Origin: Desulfosarcina widdelii
GTDB lineage: Bacteria > Desulfobacterota > Desulfobacteria > Desulfobacterales > Desulfosarcinaceae
NCBI RefSeq assembly: GCF_009688965.1
Contig: NZ_AP021875.1
Location: 4,092,001 to 4,156,000, forward strand
Length of the DNA stretch: 64,000 nt
Reading direction: 5' to 3'
In this document: positions 38,119-47,632 of the stretch, in pieces
Numbering within the stretch: the first letter of the stretch is position 1
Layout: the number at the start of each line of letters is the position of its first letter
The notes under the pieces: generated by a model
What the model saw: only the letters and a program-made list of their open reading frames with translations
Told to the model about the DNA's origin: nothing
Database searches by the model: none
Made by a program: the position numbers and the translations under genes

Positions 38119-38804
38119 TGGATTAAAGGGGCGGACGGCGTTTCAGGCGGCTTTTCGTTGGCTTGGATCCAGGCATCGCAATTGGCCAGATAGGTCAGAG
38201 CCCGGTGATGATAGCCCACGTCCGGATATTTTTCCACGACTGCAACAAACCGTGCCTTGGCCGCCTTGTATCTTTTTTGTTTGTAGTAGAACACTCCGAC
38301 ATAAAACTCGTGGCCGGAAAGGCTCTGGTAGCAGGCCACCATATCACTCCTGGCCATATTGGCGTATGCGTCTTCGGGATACTGGGCGATCAGGCGCCGA
38401 TAGGTCTCCAGTGCCTTGCGGGCATTGGACTGGTCCCGATCGATGGTGTCGATCTGATTGAAGTAGGAGCGGCCGATACGGTATATCACATAAGGGATGG
38501 CTTCGTTGCGGGGGTGAAGCTGCTCGAACTCTTCGTAGGCAAAGATCGCGTCGGCATAGGATTCCAGGTTGAAATAGGCATCGGCGATCTTTAGTTCCGC
38601 CAGGATGGCATAGCGCGAGAAGGGATACCAGTCGCGTAATTTTTCGAAAGATTCAATGGCCTTTTTATAACGGCCGGCCTCAAAATAATCCACACCGTCC
38701 TGGATCAATTCCTGGGCGCTCTTCTCATCCTCCTTGGCTTCGAACCAGGCGCAGCTACAAAAAAACAGAGAAATGCACAAACAGAGAATCAACGACCGTT
38801 TCAT
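38115..38804 (-). CDS. bamD: Outer-membrane assembly lipoprotein BamD
   Basis: This protein of about 229 residues has a lipoprotein leader ending FFCSC and five TPR-like helical repeats (AQELIQDGVDYFEAGRYKKA, SYADAIFAYEEFEQLHPRNE and so on). BamD is the essential lipoprotein of the BAM complex that inserts outer-membrane barrels. The ATG at 38804 is chosen for a GGGGG site, with an in-frame TTG three codons earlier. Confidence 0.92.
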   Translation of the reverse strand: MKRSLILCLCISLFFCSCAWFEAKEDEKSAQELIQDGVDYFEAGRYKKAIESFEKLRDWYPFSRYAILAELKIADAYFNLESYADAIFAYEEFEQLHPRNEAIPYVIYRIGRSYFNQIDTIDRDQSNARKALETYRRLIAQYPEDAYANMARSDMVACYQSLSGHEFYVGVFYYKQKRYKAAKARFVAVVEKYPDVGYHHRALTYLANCDAWIQANEKPPETPSAPLIQ

Positions 38805-38915
38805 GACCAGCAACCCCCAGCAGTGGGAAACGCGACGGAACCCGTTGGTAAAACCGCGACCGGCGGTGCCCCCTTGCGGGCCCGCCGGTCGATGGTCGCA
38901 GAAAAAGCGATCATA

Positions 38916-39245
38916 TCATGATAAAACGCTGTTGAGAGCGTCTTCCAGTTTTGATTTGGCCACCATACCGGTAATCTGCTCGGCGACTTCGCCATCTTTG
39001 AAAAAGATCAGGGTGGGAATGGCCTTGATGCCGAATTTACCGGGTGTTATCGGGTTGTCGTCCACATTGCACTTGGTGAATTTCACCTTGTCGCCGTAAG
39101 CTTCGGCCAATTCGTTCAAAATAGGTCCGATGGCTTTGCACGGGCCGCACCACGGTGCCCAGAAATCGACCACAGCGGGCTTGTCGCTCTTGACGATCTC
39201 GGCATCGAAGTTGCTGTCTCCTATCTCCATGATACCTTCTGCCAT
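38916..39245 (-). CDS. trxA: Thioredoxin
   Basis: The 109-residue thioredoxin fold has an active site WCGPC at 32-36, cis-Pro in AIPTLIFF and the usual helix at the C-terminus. It is a cytoplasmic disulfide reductant. AAAGGA precedes the ATG at 39245. An extended frame to 39524 has no support. Confidence 0.96.
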   Translation of the reverse strand: MAEGIMEIGDSNFDAEIVKSDKPAVVDFWAPWCGPCKAIGPILNELAEAYGDKVKFTKCNVDDNPITPGKFGIKAIPTLIFFKDGEVAEQITGMVAKSKLEDALNSVLS

Positions 39246-39396
39246 GATGGAATGTCCTTTCAATAATGGTTGAGAATGCCCGAAATACAGATCAACATAA
39301 TAACAAGGCCTATAATTGTCAACCGGCCGTAAGCAAGGGTTTATCCATTTTTCAAGGGGAATGAGGCTGTTACCCGAAAACGGCAACAACTGTCGC

Positions 39397-40617
39397 CTAC
39401 AACGAAGCCCTGGCAGCGGTTTCGCTCCACTGGCAGGCTTGAAGGTAAAGGACAGGCAGGGTTTCATCGTCGATCTGCAGCGCCCGGGAAAGACGGGAAA
39501 CCTTTTCCCACTGCCCGGACTCATAGCGCCGCACCAGTTCGATGACGCCGATCAGCGGACCTCTGGCATCCACCAGCGCATTCTTGATGGCCCCGGAGAG
39601 CGGCAATTCCGCCATAATCCGATCCATCGGGCGGTCAATGACGGCATCGATGAGGGAAAACATACCCAGGGTGAACATTTCCGAAGGCGAGGCGTTGACC
39701 TTGAGTTCGGCACCGAGCAATTCACAGAACTTTCCCCGGATACAGGCGGCCCGGATCAGTTCGTTGGGCTTGCCTTCGGCCAGGCGGGACATGGCAATCA
39801 GGGCAACAAATCGGCGAAATTCTTTTTCTCCAAGATAGACCAGCGCCTCTTTTACGGAAGAAACCTTGCAGGCCCGGCCGAAAAACGCGGAGTTCAGATA
39901 CTTGAACAATTTATAGGAAATGCTGATGTCCCTGGAAATCAGCTTTTCCATCTCGTCCAGTTGGAAAGTCTCGTTGGCGAGTTGGGCCATGATGATCATC
40001 AGGTTGATCTGCGACCCTTGAATTTCAGCCCTCTGAATGACCTCCGGTTTGCAGAAAAAATAGCCCTGAAAAAGCTCGAAACCCATTTCCAGAGCGGCCT
40101 CGAATTCGTCGTAGCTTTCCACTTTTTCGGCCAACAGGGTCCGGTTGCTTTCGGGAAGCTGCTTCAGGCAGGCATCGATGGTCTCTTTTGGTGTTAGACG
40201 AAAATCGAATTTGATAATGTCCGCCAGGGCGACAAGTGGATCCAGATCGGCCGAATAGACAAAGTCGTCGAGTGCAATGGTATAGCCATCGGCTGACATT
40301 TCGGCACAAGCGGCGAGCACGGCGGGGGTAGGCGTCACGTCTTCGAGGATCTCGACCACCACCCGCTCCCTGGGTAAAAGAAGGGGAACTTTTTTTTCCA
40401 AAAGGTTCTGGGTGAAATTGATGAAAAACCGTCTGCCCCCGACCAGGGTGTCCATACCGAATGAAAAGAAGGAATTGGTCAACAGGGCTTTGGTGGCCAC
40501 ATCCCCGTCGATCTCCGGAATGCAGTTGGCCGCACCGTCGCGGAACAGAAGCTCGTAGGCGTATATACTTTTGCTCTCGTCGAAAATGGGCTGCCGGGCG
40601 ACGTACACATTTTTCAT
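39397..40617 (-). CDS. EAL-like/HDOD two-domain signalling protein (YuxH-like)
   Basis: The protein has 406 residues. The N-terminal domain (about 1-200) is an EAL-like fold, but the EAL signature is ELL in YAYELLFRDG and several catalytic acids are absent, so cyclic di-GMP hydrolysis is unlikely. The C-terminal half (about 200-390) is an HDOD domain (SQINLMIIMAQLANETFQ...). Such proteins act in motility or surface signalling by protein contacts. The start at 40617 matches the family N-terminus (VYVARQPIFD). Confidence 0.88.
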   Translation of the reverse strand: MKNVYVARQPIFDESKSIYAYELLFRDGAANCIPEIDGDVATKALLTNSFFSFGMDTLVGGRRFFINFTQNLLEKKVPLLLPRERVVVEILEDVTPTPAVLAACAEMSADGYTIALDDFVYSADLDPLVALADIIKFDFRLTPKETIDACLKQLPESNRTLLAEKVESYDEFEAALEMGFELFQGYFFCKPEVIQRAEIQGSQINLMIIMAQLANETFQLDEMEKLISRDISISYKLFKYLNSAFFGRACKVSSVKEALVYLGEKEFRRFVALIAMSRLAEGKPNELIRAACIRGKFCELLGAELKVNASPSEMFTLGMFSLIDAVIDRPMDRIMAELPLSGAIKNALVDARGPLIGVIELVRRYESGQWEKVSRLSRALQIDDETLPVLYLQACQWSETAARASL

Positions 40618-40801
40618 AACGGCATTACCGAATGGTCTTTCAATCCAAAAAGCAACAGCCTGCAAAGCGGTGCGGGTCTATAAACCCCATTATCGAACCG
40701 AAAGACCGAACCTTTACCTCTTTATCGACACCGGAAATTGACATGCCTTGTCGTTCTCTGCTACCTCTTCTGCCAACATTGAAAAAGAAAGGGGGACGGA
40801 C

Positions 40802-41602
40802 ATGGGCGACAAGATACGTATCGGCGCGCTGATTTCAGGAGGCGGCACCAACCTTCAGGCCATTATCGACGCATGTGAAGACGGCCGAATCGACGGCGAG
40901 ATGGCGTTCGTGGGATCGGACCAGGCCGGCGTCAAGGGCCTGGAACGGGCCCGCAGGCACGAGATCCCCGGTTTCGTCGTGGAATACGGCCCCTTCATTC
41001 GGGCTTACAAACAGGCCCCCGGCCAATTCGAACTGCCCCGGGATTTCGACATCGCGGACGCCCTTGCAAAACAACACCTGTTTGGTGACGACGCGCCCGA
41101 AGAGCGGACAAGAGAATTTCTATGTACCCGGGCGGCCGCCGAAAGCCGTCTTTTGGCTGAAATCGATGCCCGCGGCCCGGTGGACCTGCTGGTCCTGGCC
41201 GGCTTCATGCGCAACCTGACGCCCTACTTTGTCGACCGATTCAATACCGATACGAACAACCCGCGAATCATGAACATCCATCCGGCCATTTTGCCTTCCT
41301 TTCCCGGAGTGGACGGCTATGGAGACACCTTTCGCTACGGATGTAAAGTGGGCGGATGCACGGTCCACTTTATCGATTACGGCGAAGATTCGGGGCCCAT
41401 CATCGGCCAGCGGGCCTTTCCCATTCTTGAAACCGACACCCTGGACGACGTCAAACACAAGGGGTTGGAACAGGAGTGGCAGCTTTACCCGGAATGCATC
41501 CAGCATTTTGCCCAAAAGCGGTTGAAAACCGTCAAAATGACCCACACCCTCGACAACGGCCAGGTCTACCAGCGCACCGTTGTAAAAATCGCCCAAGAAT
41601 GA
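40802..41602 (+). CDS. purN: Phosphoribosylglycinamide formyltransferase, enlarged form
   Basis: At 266 residues it exceeds the ~212 of E. coli PurN. It transfers a formyl group from 10-formyl-THF in purine synthesis. ALISGGGTNLQAIIDAC (phosphate loop), NIHPAILPSFPG (catalytic Asn/His) and EDSGPIIGQ (catalytic Asp) are intact. An extra ~43 residues lie between the second strand region and VDLLVLAGFMR (about residues 60-130). The stop codon TGA is the first part of a family C palindrome. Confidence 0.92.
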   Translation: MGDKIRIGALISGGGTNLQAIIDACEDGRIDGEMAFVGSDQAGVKGLERARRHEIPGFVVEYGPFIRAYKQAPGQFELPRDFDIADALAKQHLFGDDAPEERTREFLCTRAAAESRLLAEIDARGPVDLLVLAGFMRNLTPYFVDRFNTDTNNPRIMNIHPAILPSFPGVDGYGDTFRYGCKVGGCTVHFIDYGEDSGPIIGQRAFPILETDTLDDVKHKGLEQEWQLYPECIQHFAQKRLKTVKMTHTLDNGQVYQRTVVKIAQE

Positions 41603-41794
41603 CGGCATCGTAAAAAACCCGATATCGGCGTTACGCTTCATCCCTCGTCACTGCGGAGTATTAACGATACGCCTCATTCCTCGGGATGGAACATAAATGT
41701 TCGCCGTAAGGATGAAAATCGATTGGCTGTTCGCTCGCTTACGCTCGCTATCGCGGCCCGCAAGCCTTGATCCCGGGCTTTTTACGATGCCGTC
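41600..41794. repeat. Family C palindrome starting in the purN stop codon, with an insert
   Basis: The left end TGACGGCATCGTAAAAAACC overlaps the purN TGA. The right end is CTTTTTACGATGCCGTC. About 70 extra bases (near 41690-41760) containing CGCTCGCTTACGCTCGCTAT separate the halves. Confidence 0.85.
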
Positions 41795-41842
41795 CGAAAA
41801 GCGACTTTTTACAAGTTCATCAATTCCTGAATTCCGAAATCA

Positions 41843-43012
41843 TCAGAGATATTTCATCATCATGGGGATCGCCACAAAGGTCCCCACGGCGCTGCCCAGG
41901 TTGGTAAAAACCACCACTAGCAGAATGCGAGTCACCTTGTTGCGCCAGAAGCCTTTAACGGAGAGGATATCGTTGGGCAGTCGTTCGAAATCCTTGACCT
42001 TGGGCTTACGGGTAAAAGCCTCCACCAGGCCGGACACCCATCCGGCGGCAATCATCGGATTCAGGGACGTCAGGGGTGCCGCCAGAACGGACGAAATCAC
42101 GGTGAGGGGGTGGCCCAGGGCGACCAGCGCCCCGCACCCGGCCAGAATGCCATTGGCCAGGACCCACCAGGTAATCATGCCGGCACCGACACCGGCGCCT
42201 CCCCGGAAAAACCCATAAACGAACAGAACGCAGATACAAAACGGGATGAACCATTTCAGAAATTTGGAAACCTGCGATTTGGGGGGCATCGTTTCCAAAG
42301 CGGCGATGTCGATGGGCTGATCCCAGCAGCGTTTCATCCCCGGCACATGCCCGGCGCCGACCACCGCCACAATGGTCTTTCCGGGAGCCGTACGGATTTT
42401 TTCGGCCAGGTATCGGTCGCGCTCGTCGATAAGGCTGCTGCGCACCTGGGGCATGGACTTACCCACCTCATCCAGAATCGAGGCCAGCATATCCTGCTGC
42501 TTCATCTTTTCCACATCGGCCTCGCTGATCTCATCCACCTCACCCATGGAAAGCAGCAGCTGAAAAATCAGTTTGATCTTTCCCCACAGGCCCATGCCTC
42601 TCCAGGTTCGCGACAGCGTGGTTCGGATGTCCCGGTCGGCCAGATGCACCGTGGCGCCGACCTCTTCAGCCGATGCCATGGCCTGGATCATCTCCTCGCC
42701 CGGAGCGACTTCCAACTTTTCGGCGATGCGTTTTTGAAAAGATGCCAGCATCAAGTTAGAGAGCAAAAGAAAGGCTTTTTTCTCTTTGATGACCTTGATG
42801 ATGTCAGTTTCCTGCCATCGCTCCTTCTGGCGAATGGCACTGGCCCTGCTTTCGCAAAGCTCTACACATACCGTATCGGGTCTGACTTCGGCGATAACCG
42901 ACTTGACCAGTTCGACACTGTCTTTGGATACATGGGCGGTGCCGACCAGGGTGATCTGCTTGCCTTCGTACTCCAGTTGATGGAGCATCTCGTTGTTGAG
43001 TTTATCGTTCAT
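41843..43012 (-). CDS. TraB/PrgY-family membrane protein
   Basis: The protein has 389 residues. The N-terminal two thirds is the soluble TraB domain (GTAHVSKDSVELV, CVELCESRASA and GAGHVPGM motifs, with conserved His and Glu). About four hydrophobic segments follow from residue 255. Relatives include PrgY, which limits peptide pheromone activity in enterococci, and mitochondrial TRABD. A metalloprotease-like role has been proposed for the superfamily. No peptide pheromone gene was seen near it. Confidence 0.88.
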   Translation of the reverse strand: MNDKLNNEMLHQLEYEGKQITLVGTAHVSKDSVELVKSVIAEVRPDTVCVELCESRASAIRQKERWQETDIIKVIKEKKAFLLLSNLMLASFQKRIAEKLEVAPGEEMIQAMASAEEVGATVHLADRDIRTTLSRTWRGMGLWGKIKLIFQLLLSMGEVDEISEADVEKMKQQDMLASILDEVGKSMPQVRSSLIDERDRYLAEKIRTAPGKTIVAVVGAGHVPGMKRCWDQPIDIAALETMPPKSQVSKFLKWFIPFCICVLFVYGFFRGGAGVGAGMITWWVLANGILAGCGALVALGHPLTVISSVLAAPLTSLNPMIAAGWVSGLVEAFTRKPKVKDFERLPNDILSVKGFWRNKVTRILLVVVFTNLGSAVGTFVAIPMMMKYL

Positions 43013-43259
43013 CGAATATATGGTATTCTCCTTCGGTCCAACCGGATACCCCGGTCGTCGATTGTCTTGCTGACAAAGGCGGCAAAGTTGAGCAACTATA
43101 TACGCTTTACCTTCAATGTCAAACAGTATGGAATTCTTACGATGCGGACAGAACCAAGCTGCAAGCGCCCAGTCACCGGGGCTCTTTGAAGAAGATGTCG
43201 CGGTTGCCCTTTAGCCGGCCGTTTCGAAAACCAACCGTTCTAACCATTTGGATAACCGT

Positions 43260-44060
43260 ATGCTCCCCAACAATCCTTATATGATCGACAGCGAACCGTT
43301 TTACTTGAATACCGGCGATGAAATTCCCATGTTCGAAGCGGCAGCCGCCGCCCGACTGCCGGTCATGCTCAAAGGTCCCACCGGCTGCGGAAAGACCCGT
43401 TTCGTGGAATACATGGCATATCGGCTCAAGCGCCCCCTCATTACCGTGGCCTGCCACGAGGATCTTTTCGCCTCGGACCTGATCGGACGCTATCTGCTGA
43501 AAAACGACGAAACCGTCTGGGTGGACGGCCCCCTGACCCGGGCCGTGCGCATGGGAGCCATCTGCTATCTGGACGAAGTGGTCGAAGCCCGCAAGGACAC
43601 CACCGTGGTTATTCATCCGCTGACCGACAACCGTCGGGTTCTCTCCATCGATAAAAAAGGGGAGGTGCTTTGCGCCCATCCCGATTTTCTCATGGTGATC
43701 TCCTACAACCCAGGATACCAGTCCGTTCTAAAGGATCTCAAGCAGAGCACCCGCCAGCGTTTCGTCGCCCTGACCTTCAACTATCCGGAACCGAAGGAAG
43801 AATCCCGCATCGTGGCCACTGAAGGCGGCATAGACGCGGACACGGCCTCGCGCCTGGTGACCCTGGCCGGAAAGATCCGCAACATCCGGGAGCACGGCCT
43901 TACCGAAGGGGCCTCCACACGGCTTTTGATTTACGCAGCCAATCTGGTTGGCCAAGGGGTCACCTTCAAGGCGGCCTGCACGGCGGCCTTGCTGCAGCCG
44001 CTTACCGACGACGACCGAATCCAGGAAACCCTAAGCGACCTCATCGACGATCTGCTCTGA
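43260..44060 (+). CDS. MoxR-type AAA+ ATPase (NorQ/CbbQ group)
   Basis: The protein has 266 residues from the ATG, and a TTG at 43248 is also in frame. Walker A GPTGCGKT is at 39-46, Walker B CYLDE at 101-105, and sensor/arginine-finger residues in the STRQRF region. NorQ/CbbQ ATPases work with a VWA partner to insert metal or remodel an enzyme (NO reductase, RubisCO). The VWA gene begins two bases after this stop. Neither nor nor cbb genes are near, so the client is unknown. Confidence 0.9.
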   Translation: MLPNNPYMIDSEPFYLNTGDEIPMFEAAAAARLPVMLKGPTGCGKTRFVEYMAYRLKRPLITVACHEDLFASDLIGRYLLKNDETVWVDGPLTRAVRMGAICYLDEVVEARKDTTVVIHPLTDNRRVLSIDKKGEVLCAHPDFLMVISYNPGYQSVLKDLKQSTRQRFVALTFNYPEPKEESRIVATEGGIDADTASRLVTLAGKIRNIREHGLTEGASTRLLIYAANLVGQGVTFKAACTAALLQPLTDDDRIQETLSDLIDDLL

Positions 44061-44061
44061 C

Positions 44062-46824
44062 ATGAGTCCTTCAATCACAGCCGATTCCGACATAACCGAC
44101 TCGGCCAATTCGGATAGAATGGTTAGGCAGCACATCGACCATCTGTCCATCGCCGATCCGGAGGCGGCCCGCCGGATACAACACCATCTGGCGGGAACGG
44201 ACCCGTCCGTGGTTGTTCGTCATCTTGGCCAGGTAGTGGAGGAAGTGATCGCCGCGTTGGCAGCGGAAGTCACCTATGGCCGCCGGCTGGCCGAAGGAAT
44301 GGGCCGCATGCTGCACTGCGGTCCGTCGGCCGATCTTCAACGGTACCGCCGCATGGTCCGGGAAGCTTTCCAAAGTGGGCCGGCGCGGGCTGCCCTTTTT
44401 GCACGCCACCTGGTTCCAGTTCTCGCCAGCGGCGACCACAGGCTGGCCGACCGCTTCGAAGCCACCACCCGCATCATGCTGAAAAAAGGCACCTACACCC
44501 TGAAAGCCCCGCTGGAGACCCTTTCCAGGCTGCTCGAAGCGCGGCAGACCGAATGTGCCCACGCGTTTCTCGACCTGCTGCACGCCACCTATTCCCTGGA
44601 TATCTCCTACAACCGCACGCTTTACCTCACCCACACCCTGCCCCGGGCCGTGGACGGGTTCGATCCCAACCGTCGGCTGTGGCAGATTCAGGGCCTGGAA
44701 ACGGTCATTCGAGAAGACGAACGGCTGGCGGACGACTACCTCAAGGGTCTAAAATCGGGACTGAACCTTTTGTCCTCAACGGCGCTGAAGGCCTTTATCG
44801 ACCAGGCCATCCAGCGCTACCGCCGGCAACCGGAATCGGGAGCCCGCTTTCTTTCCCTCGACTCCCGGCTGGCCGTGGAAGCATGCCGGGACCTTCAGGT
44901 GGCCGTGCCGCTGGAATCGGTTCGCCCCGCCCTCGAGCGCTACCTCCAAGCCCGTATCGGCCGGACCGTGGCCATCCGTCCCCTTTCGGCTTTGAGCGGG
45001 AACGCGGGCGCAGCCAAGGCGCTGGTTCACTGCAATGAAAAGGCCATCTACCTGCCCGATGAGATGGAAGCGCGCGATAGCAGGGACGCCAATAAGGCGC
45101 TTTACAAAATACTGACCCGGCTGGAAGCCGGCCTGATCGAATTCGGCACGTTTGAATTGGATACCCAAAAAGCGCTGGACGCCAGTTTCCGGGGATCCTT
45201 TCCATTGATCGCCGCCCAACGGGCCGATGCATCCGAATTGGATCTTTTTCTCGACCATTTCCAGAATCCGGCCCTGGCCCTGGATCTTTTCACCCTGTTC
45301 GAGCACGGACGCATCGCCGTCAGGACGGCCGGGCGCTATCCGGGACTGTTCCGCCAGATGGCAACCGCACTGGCCGACGCCGGGTTGCAGGCGCAAATGG
45401 GATACCGGACTGGCGGCACCCTATGGCCCCTTTACCGGCATCTGACATTCGGTGCCCCTCTGACCGGCGCCCCAACCTGGCTTACCGTGGGAAAGGATAT
45501 GGCCAAACGGTTGAAGCAGGCCACATCGAGCGGTGAAAACACAGTGGAGACCAGTGCCCGCCTGGCCATGGCGTTCTATCCGACAGTTACCGGTATCCTT
45601 GAAACGACGGACTGCGGTTCTTATTCCCCGCTGGCCCTGCCTTTCGGCCTAAGGCTTGCGTCTTCGGACTTCATCCCCCCTGACAATCCCCATCGCCGCA
45701 TGGCAATGGAAATCCAGACCTGCCTGGCCGGCCATGACATCCGGATCTACCGATCGGATCTTCAACGCCTCGTTGAAAAGCAAAACGGGCAGGTCTCCCT
45801 TGAATCGATCCGTTCCCTGATCGCCGATCAACCGGGTGCGGCCGCACCGGCGGAGCTGAGCTGGCTGGATCTGGAATCAATGGCCTGCAGCCACGGATTG
45901 GACGGGGCGGCGAAACCGGAAGCGAACGCCGAGGCCTTCCGCTACCGGGAATGGGACTGGTGCCTGACTGACTACTTACCGGACCGGACCCGCGTGCTGG
46001 AACGCCGGATCGAGAGTCATGACAACGAATTCTACCTGCAGACCCTCAAAACGTTCGACGGACTGGTCAAACGCATCCGCTATGCCTTTGAACTGCTGCG
46101 CCCCGAAGAACTCGCCATCCTTCGCCAGTGGCGCGAAGGCGACGCTTTCGATTACCGTGCGCTGTTGGACTACGCTCTGGATCGAAAAGCCGGACTGATG
46201 CCCTCCGACCGGCTGTTCATCAAACGCATGAAGCGCATCCGGGACGTTGCCGTCATCCTGCTGGTAGATCTTTCCCGCTCGACGGCCAACGCTGTGAACG
46301 GCAGCGAATTGAGGGTTCTGGATGTTGAAAAACAGGCCATCGTGCTGTTTTGCGAGGCCCTGAATGTCATCGGAGACCATTTCGCCATAGCCGGTTTTTC
46401 CGGCACCGGCCCTCTGGGTGTAGATTATTATCGCATCAAGGATCTGGAGGAGTCGTTCGACGACAGTGTGAGGGGCCGCATCGGCGCAATGGCCCCCCAG
46501 CGCAGCACGCGCATGGGAGCGGCCATCCGGCACGCCACTGCACTGCTCGCCCCGGTGCAGGCCCGGGTGCGGCTGATCGTCGTTCTGGGCGACGGATTTC
46601 CCAACGACCTGGAATACAAGGGCCCCTATGCCGTGGAGGACACCCGCCGTGCCGTCATGGAGGCCCGGGCCGAAGCCATCCATGTCAAGGGCATCACCGT
46701 CAATGTAAGCGACAACAAACAACTGGATCGGCTCTACGGCCCCACCCACCATACCGTTATCGGCGACGTTCGGGACCTGCCGGACAGGCTCGTAAGGGTT
46801 TACAGCGCCCTGACCCGGCATTAG
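44062..46824 (+). CDS. VWA-domain protein of the NorD/CbbO type
   Basis: The protein has 920 residues. The C-terminal ~190 residues are a von Willebrand A domain with a complete MIDAS: DLSRS starting D736, T816 in RSTRMG and D844 in LGDGFPND. The long N-terminal part (1-700) is helical and lacks a recognised domain. It pairs with the upstream MoxR-type ATPase, as NorD with NorQ or CbbO with CbbQ, and should contact the client through the VWA metal site. It is larger than NorD or CbbO usually are. Confidence 0.88.
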   Translation: MSPSITADSDITDSANSDRMVRQHIDHLSIADPEAARRIQHHLAGTDPSVVVRHLGQVVEEVIAALAAEVTYGRRLAEGMGRMLHCGPSADLQRYRRMVREAFQSGPARAALFARHLVPVLASGDHRLADRFEATTRIMLKKGTYTLKAPLETLSRLLEARQTECAHAFLDLLHATYSLDISYNRTLYLTHTLPRAVDGFDPNRRLWQIQGLETVIREDERLADDYLKGLKSGLNLLSSTALKAFIDQAIQRYRRQPESGARFLSLDSRLAVEACRDLQVAVPLESVRPALERYLQARIGRTVAIRPLSALSGNAGAAKALVHCNEKAIYLPDEMEARDSRDANKALYKILTRLEAGLIEFGTFELDTQKALDASFRGSFPLIAAQRADASELDLFLDHFQNPALALDLFTLFEHGRIAVRTAGRYPGLFRQMATALADAGLQAQMGYRTGGTLWPLYRHLTFGAPLTGAPTWLTVGKDMAKRLKQATSSGENTVETSARLAMAFYPTVTGILETTDCGSYSPLALPFGLRLASSDFIPPDNPHRRMAMEIQTCLAGHDIRIYRSDLQRLVEKQNGQVSLESIRSLIADQPGAAAPAELSWLDLESMACSHGLDGAAKPEANAEAFRYREWDWCLTDYLPDRTRVLERRIESHDNEFYLQTLKTFDGLVKRIRYAFELLRPEELAILRQWREGDAFDYRALLDYALDRKAGLMPSDRLFIKRMKRIRDVAVILLVDLSRSTANAVNGSELRVLDVEKQAIVLFCEALNVIGDHFAIAGFSGTGPLGVDYYRIKDLEESFDDSVRGRIGAMAPQRSTRMGAAIRHATALLAPVQARVRLIVVLGDGFPNDLEYKGPYAVEDTRRAVMEARAEAIHVKGITVNVSDNKQLDRLYGPTHHTVIGDVRDLPDRLVRVYSALTRH

Positions 46825-46856
46825 AATAGGGTCGTCCAATAACAAAAGGAGTTGTT

Positions 46857-47297
46857 TTGAAACTATTTGACGACATCCTGGTTTGGGAAGGGTATGGAGG
46901 AAAGTTCAATCTGGCCTCCGGGCGTTGCCGCCTGCGCCTGTTTGATCTTTCAAAAGACAAAAATGTAACGGTGCGGTTGCTCAAACCCATCGTCGCCGTG
47001 GTTTCCAACCTGCCCGGTGACGATTTATCGGCCATGAAAAAGGTTTCGGTGAGAGCCTGCATCGGTCACATTGCCACCACCATCGTGCATCGATTCAAAC
47101 TGGAGCACAACCGCATGTTGGTGGTCGAGTATTACCCCAAGACAACCTACGGTCAGCAATCGGAAAAAGTCATCCCTGAAAAATTCGACATGGTGGACCT
47201 CAAATGGCACGGCGACAAGGCCTTGTTTCCCGACTGGCGCCCCCTGCCCTCGCCCATGCTGGAAACGGTGCGCCAATTGATTGCGGAAAATCCATAG
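46857..47297 (+). CDS. Uncharacterised protein, third gene of the MoxR/VWA cassette
   Basis: The soluble protein has 146 residues, and a TTG start follows an AAAGGAG site 33 bases after the VWA gene. I do not recognise the family. It has no transmembrane segment and no clear catalytic motif. Basic stretches (MKKVSVRACIGHIATTIVHR) and aromatic WEGYGGKFNLASGRCRLRLF are notable. Tight placement suggests a function with the ATPase/VWA pair. Confidence 0.75.
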   Translation: MKLFDDILVWEGYGGKFNLASGRCRLRLFDLSKDKNVTVRLLKPIVAVVSNLPGDDLSAMKKVSVRACIGHIATTIVHRFKLEHNRMLVVEYYPKTTYGQQSEKVIPEKFDMVDLKWHGDKALFPDWRPLPSPMLETVRQLIAENP

Positions 47298-47376
47298 CCG
47301 CTTGGTGACCTAATTGAGATTACTTCATCCACTCATAAGCTGTCATTACAAACAGCATGAAAAGGGAGACCGCCAT

Positions 47377-47467
47377 CAATTGATTTTTTAACTTCGGAGG
47401 ATTGTATGAATCTGTATTCCGAATTGAAAGATTTTTATTAAATAGTTTTTTCATTAAAAATCAATTG
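47377..47467. repeat. Inverted repeat flanking a mini-frame
   Basis: CAATTGATTTTTTAA (47377-47391) is mirrored by TTAAAAATCAATTG (47454-47467), with one extra T in the left run. Between them lies the 11-codon frame at 47406. Confidence 0.65.
47406..47441 (+). other. 11-codon mini-frame with a good ribosome binding site
   Basis: ATG at 47406 follows CGGAGGATTGT and reads MNLYSELKDFY then TAA. It could be a leader peptide, a truncated gene start, or chance. The downstream gene is on the other strand, so a leader role has no obvious target. Confidence 0.3.
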
Positions 47468-47632
47468 GTTATCAGATATAATTTGTTCGATGTGTAATAT
47501 GTGGTTTTCATGCACAGTTATTGTTATGCTCCTTTTTAGGAAATGCGTCCCGCAAATTCTTTACCACAGCAGATCGCCAATACGCTTCCACTGACATCAT
47601 TATCAACATGATCCCTCATTTTCTTTGACCGC

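Larger units (their letters stand above)
47298..47632. other. 335-base AT-rich gap with an inverted repeat
   Basis: It contains the inverted repeat and mini-frame described at 47377-47467, and otherwise no supported gene. Base composition is clearly more AT-rich than the flanks. Confidence 0.6.
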
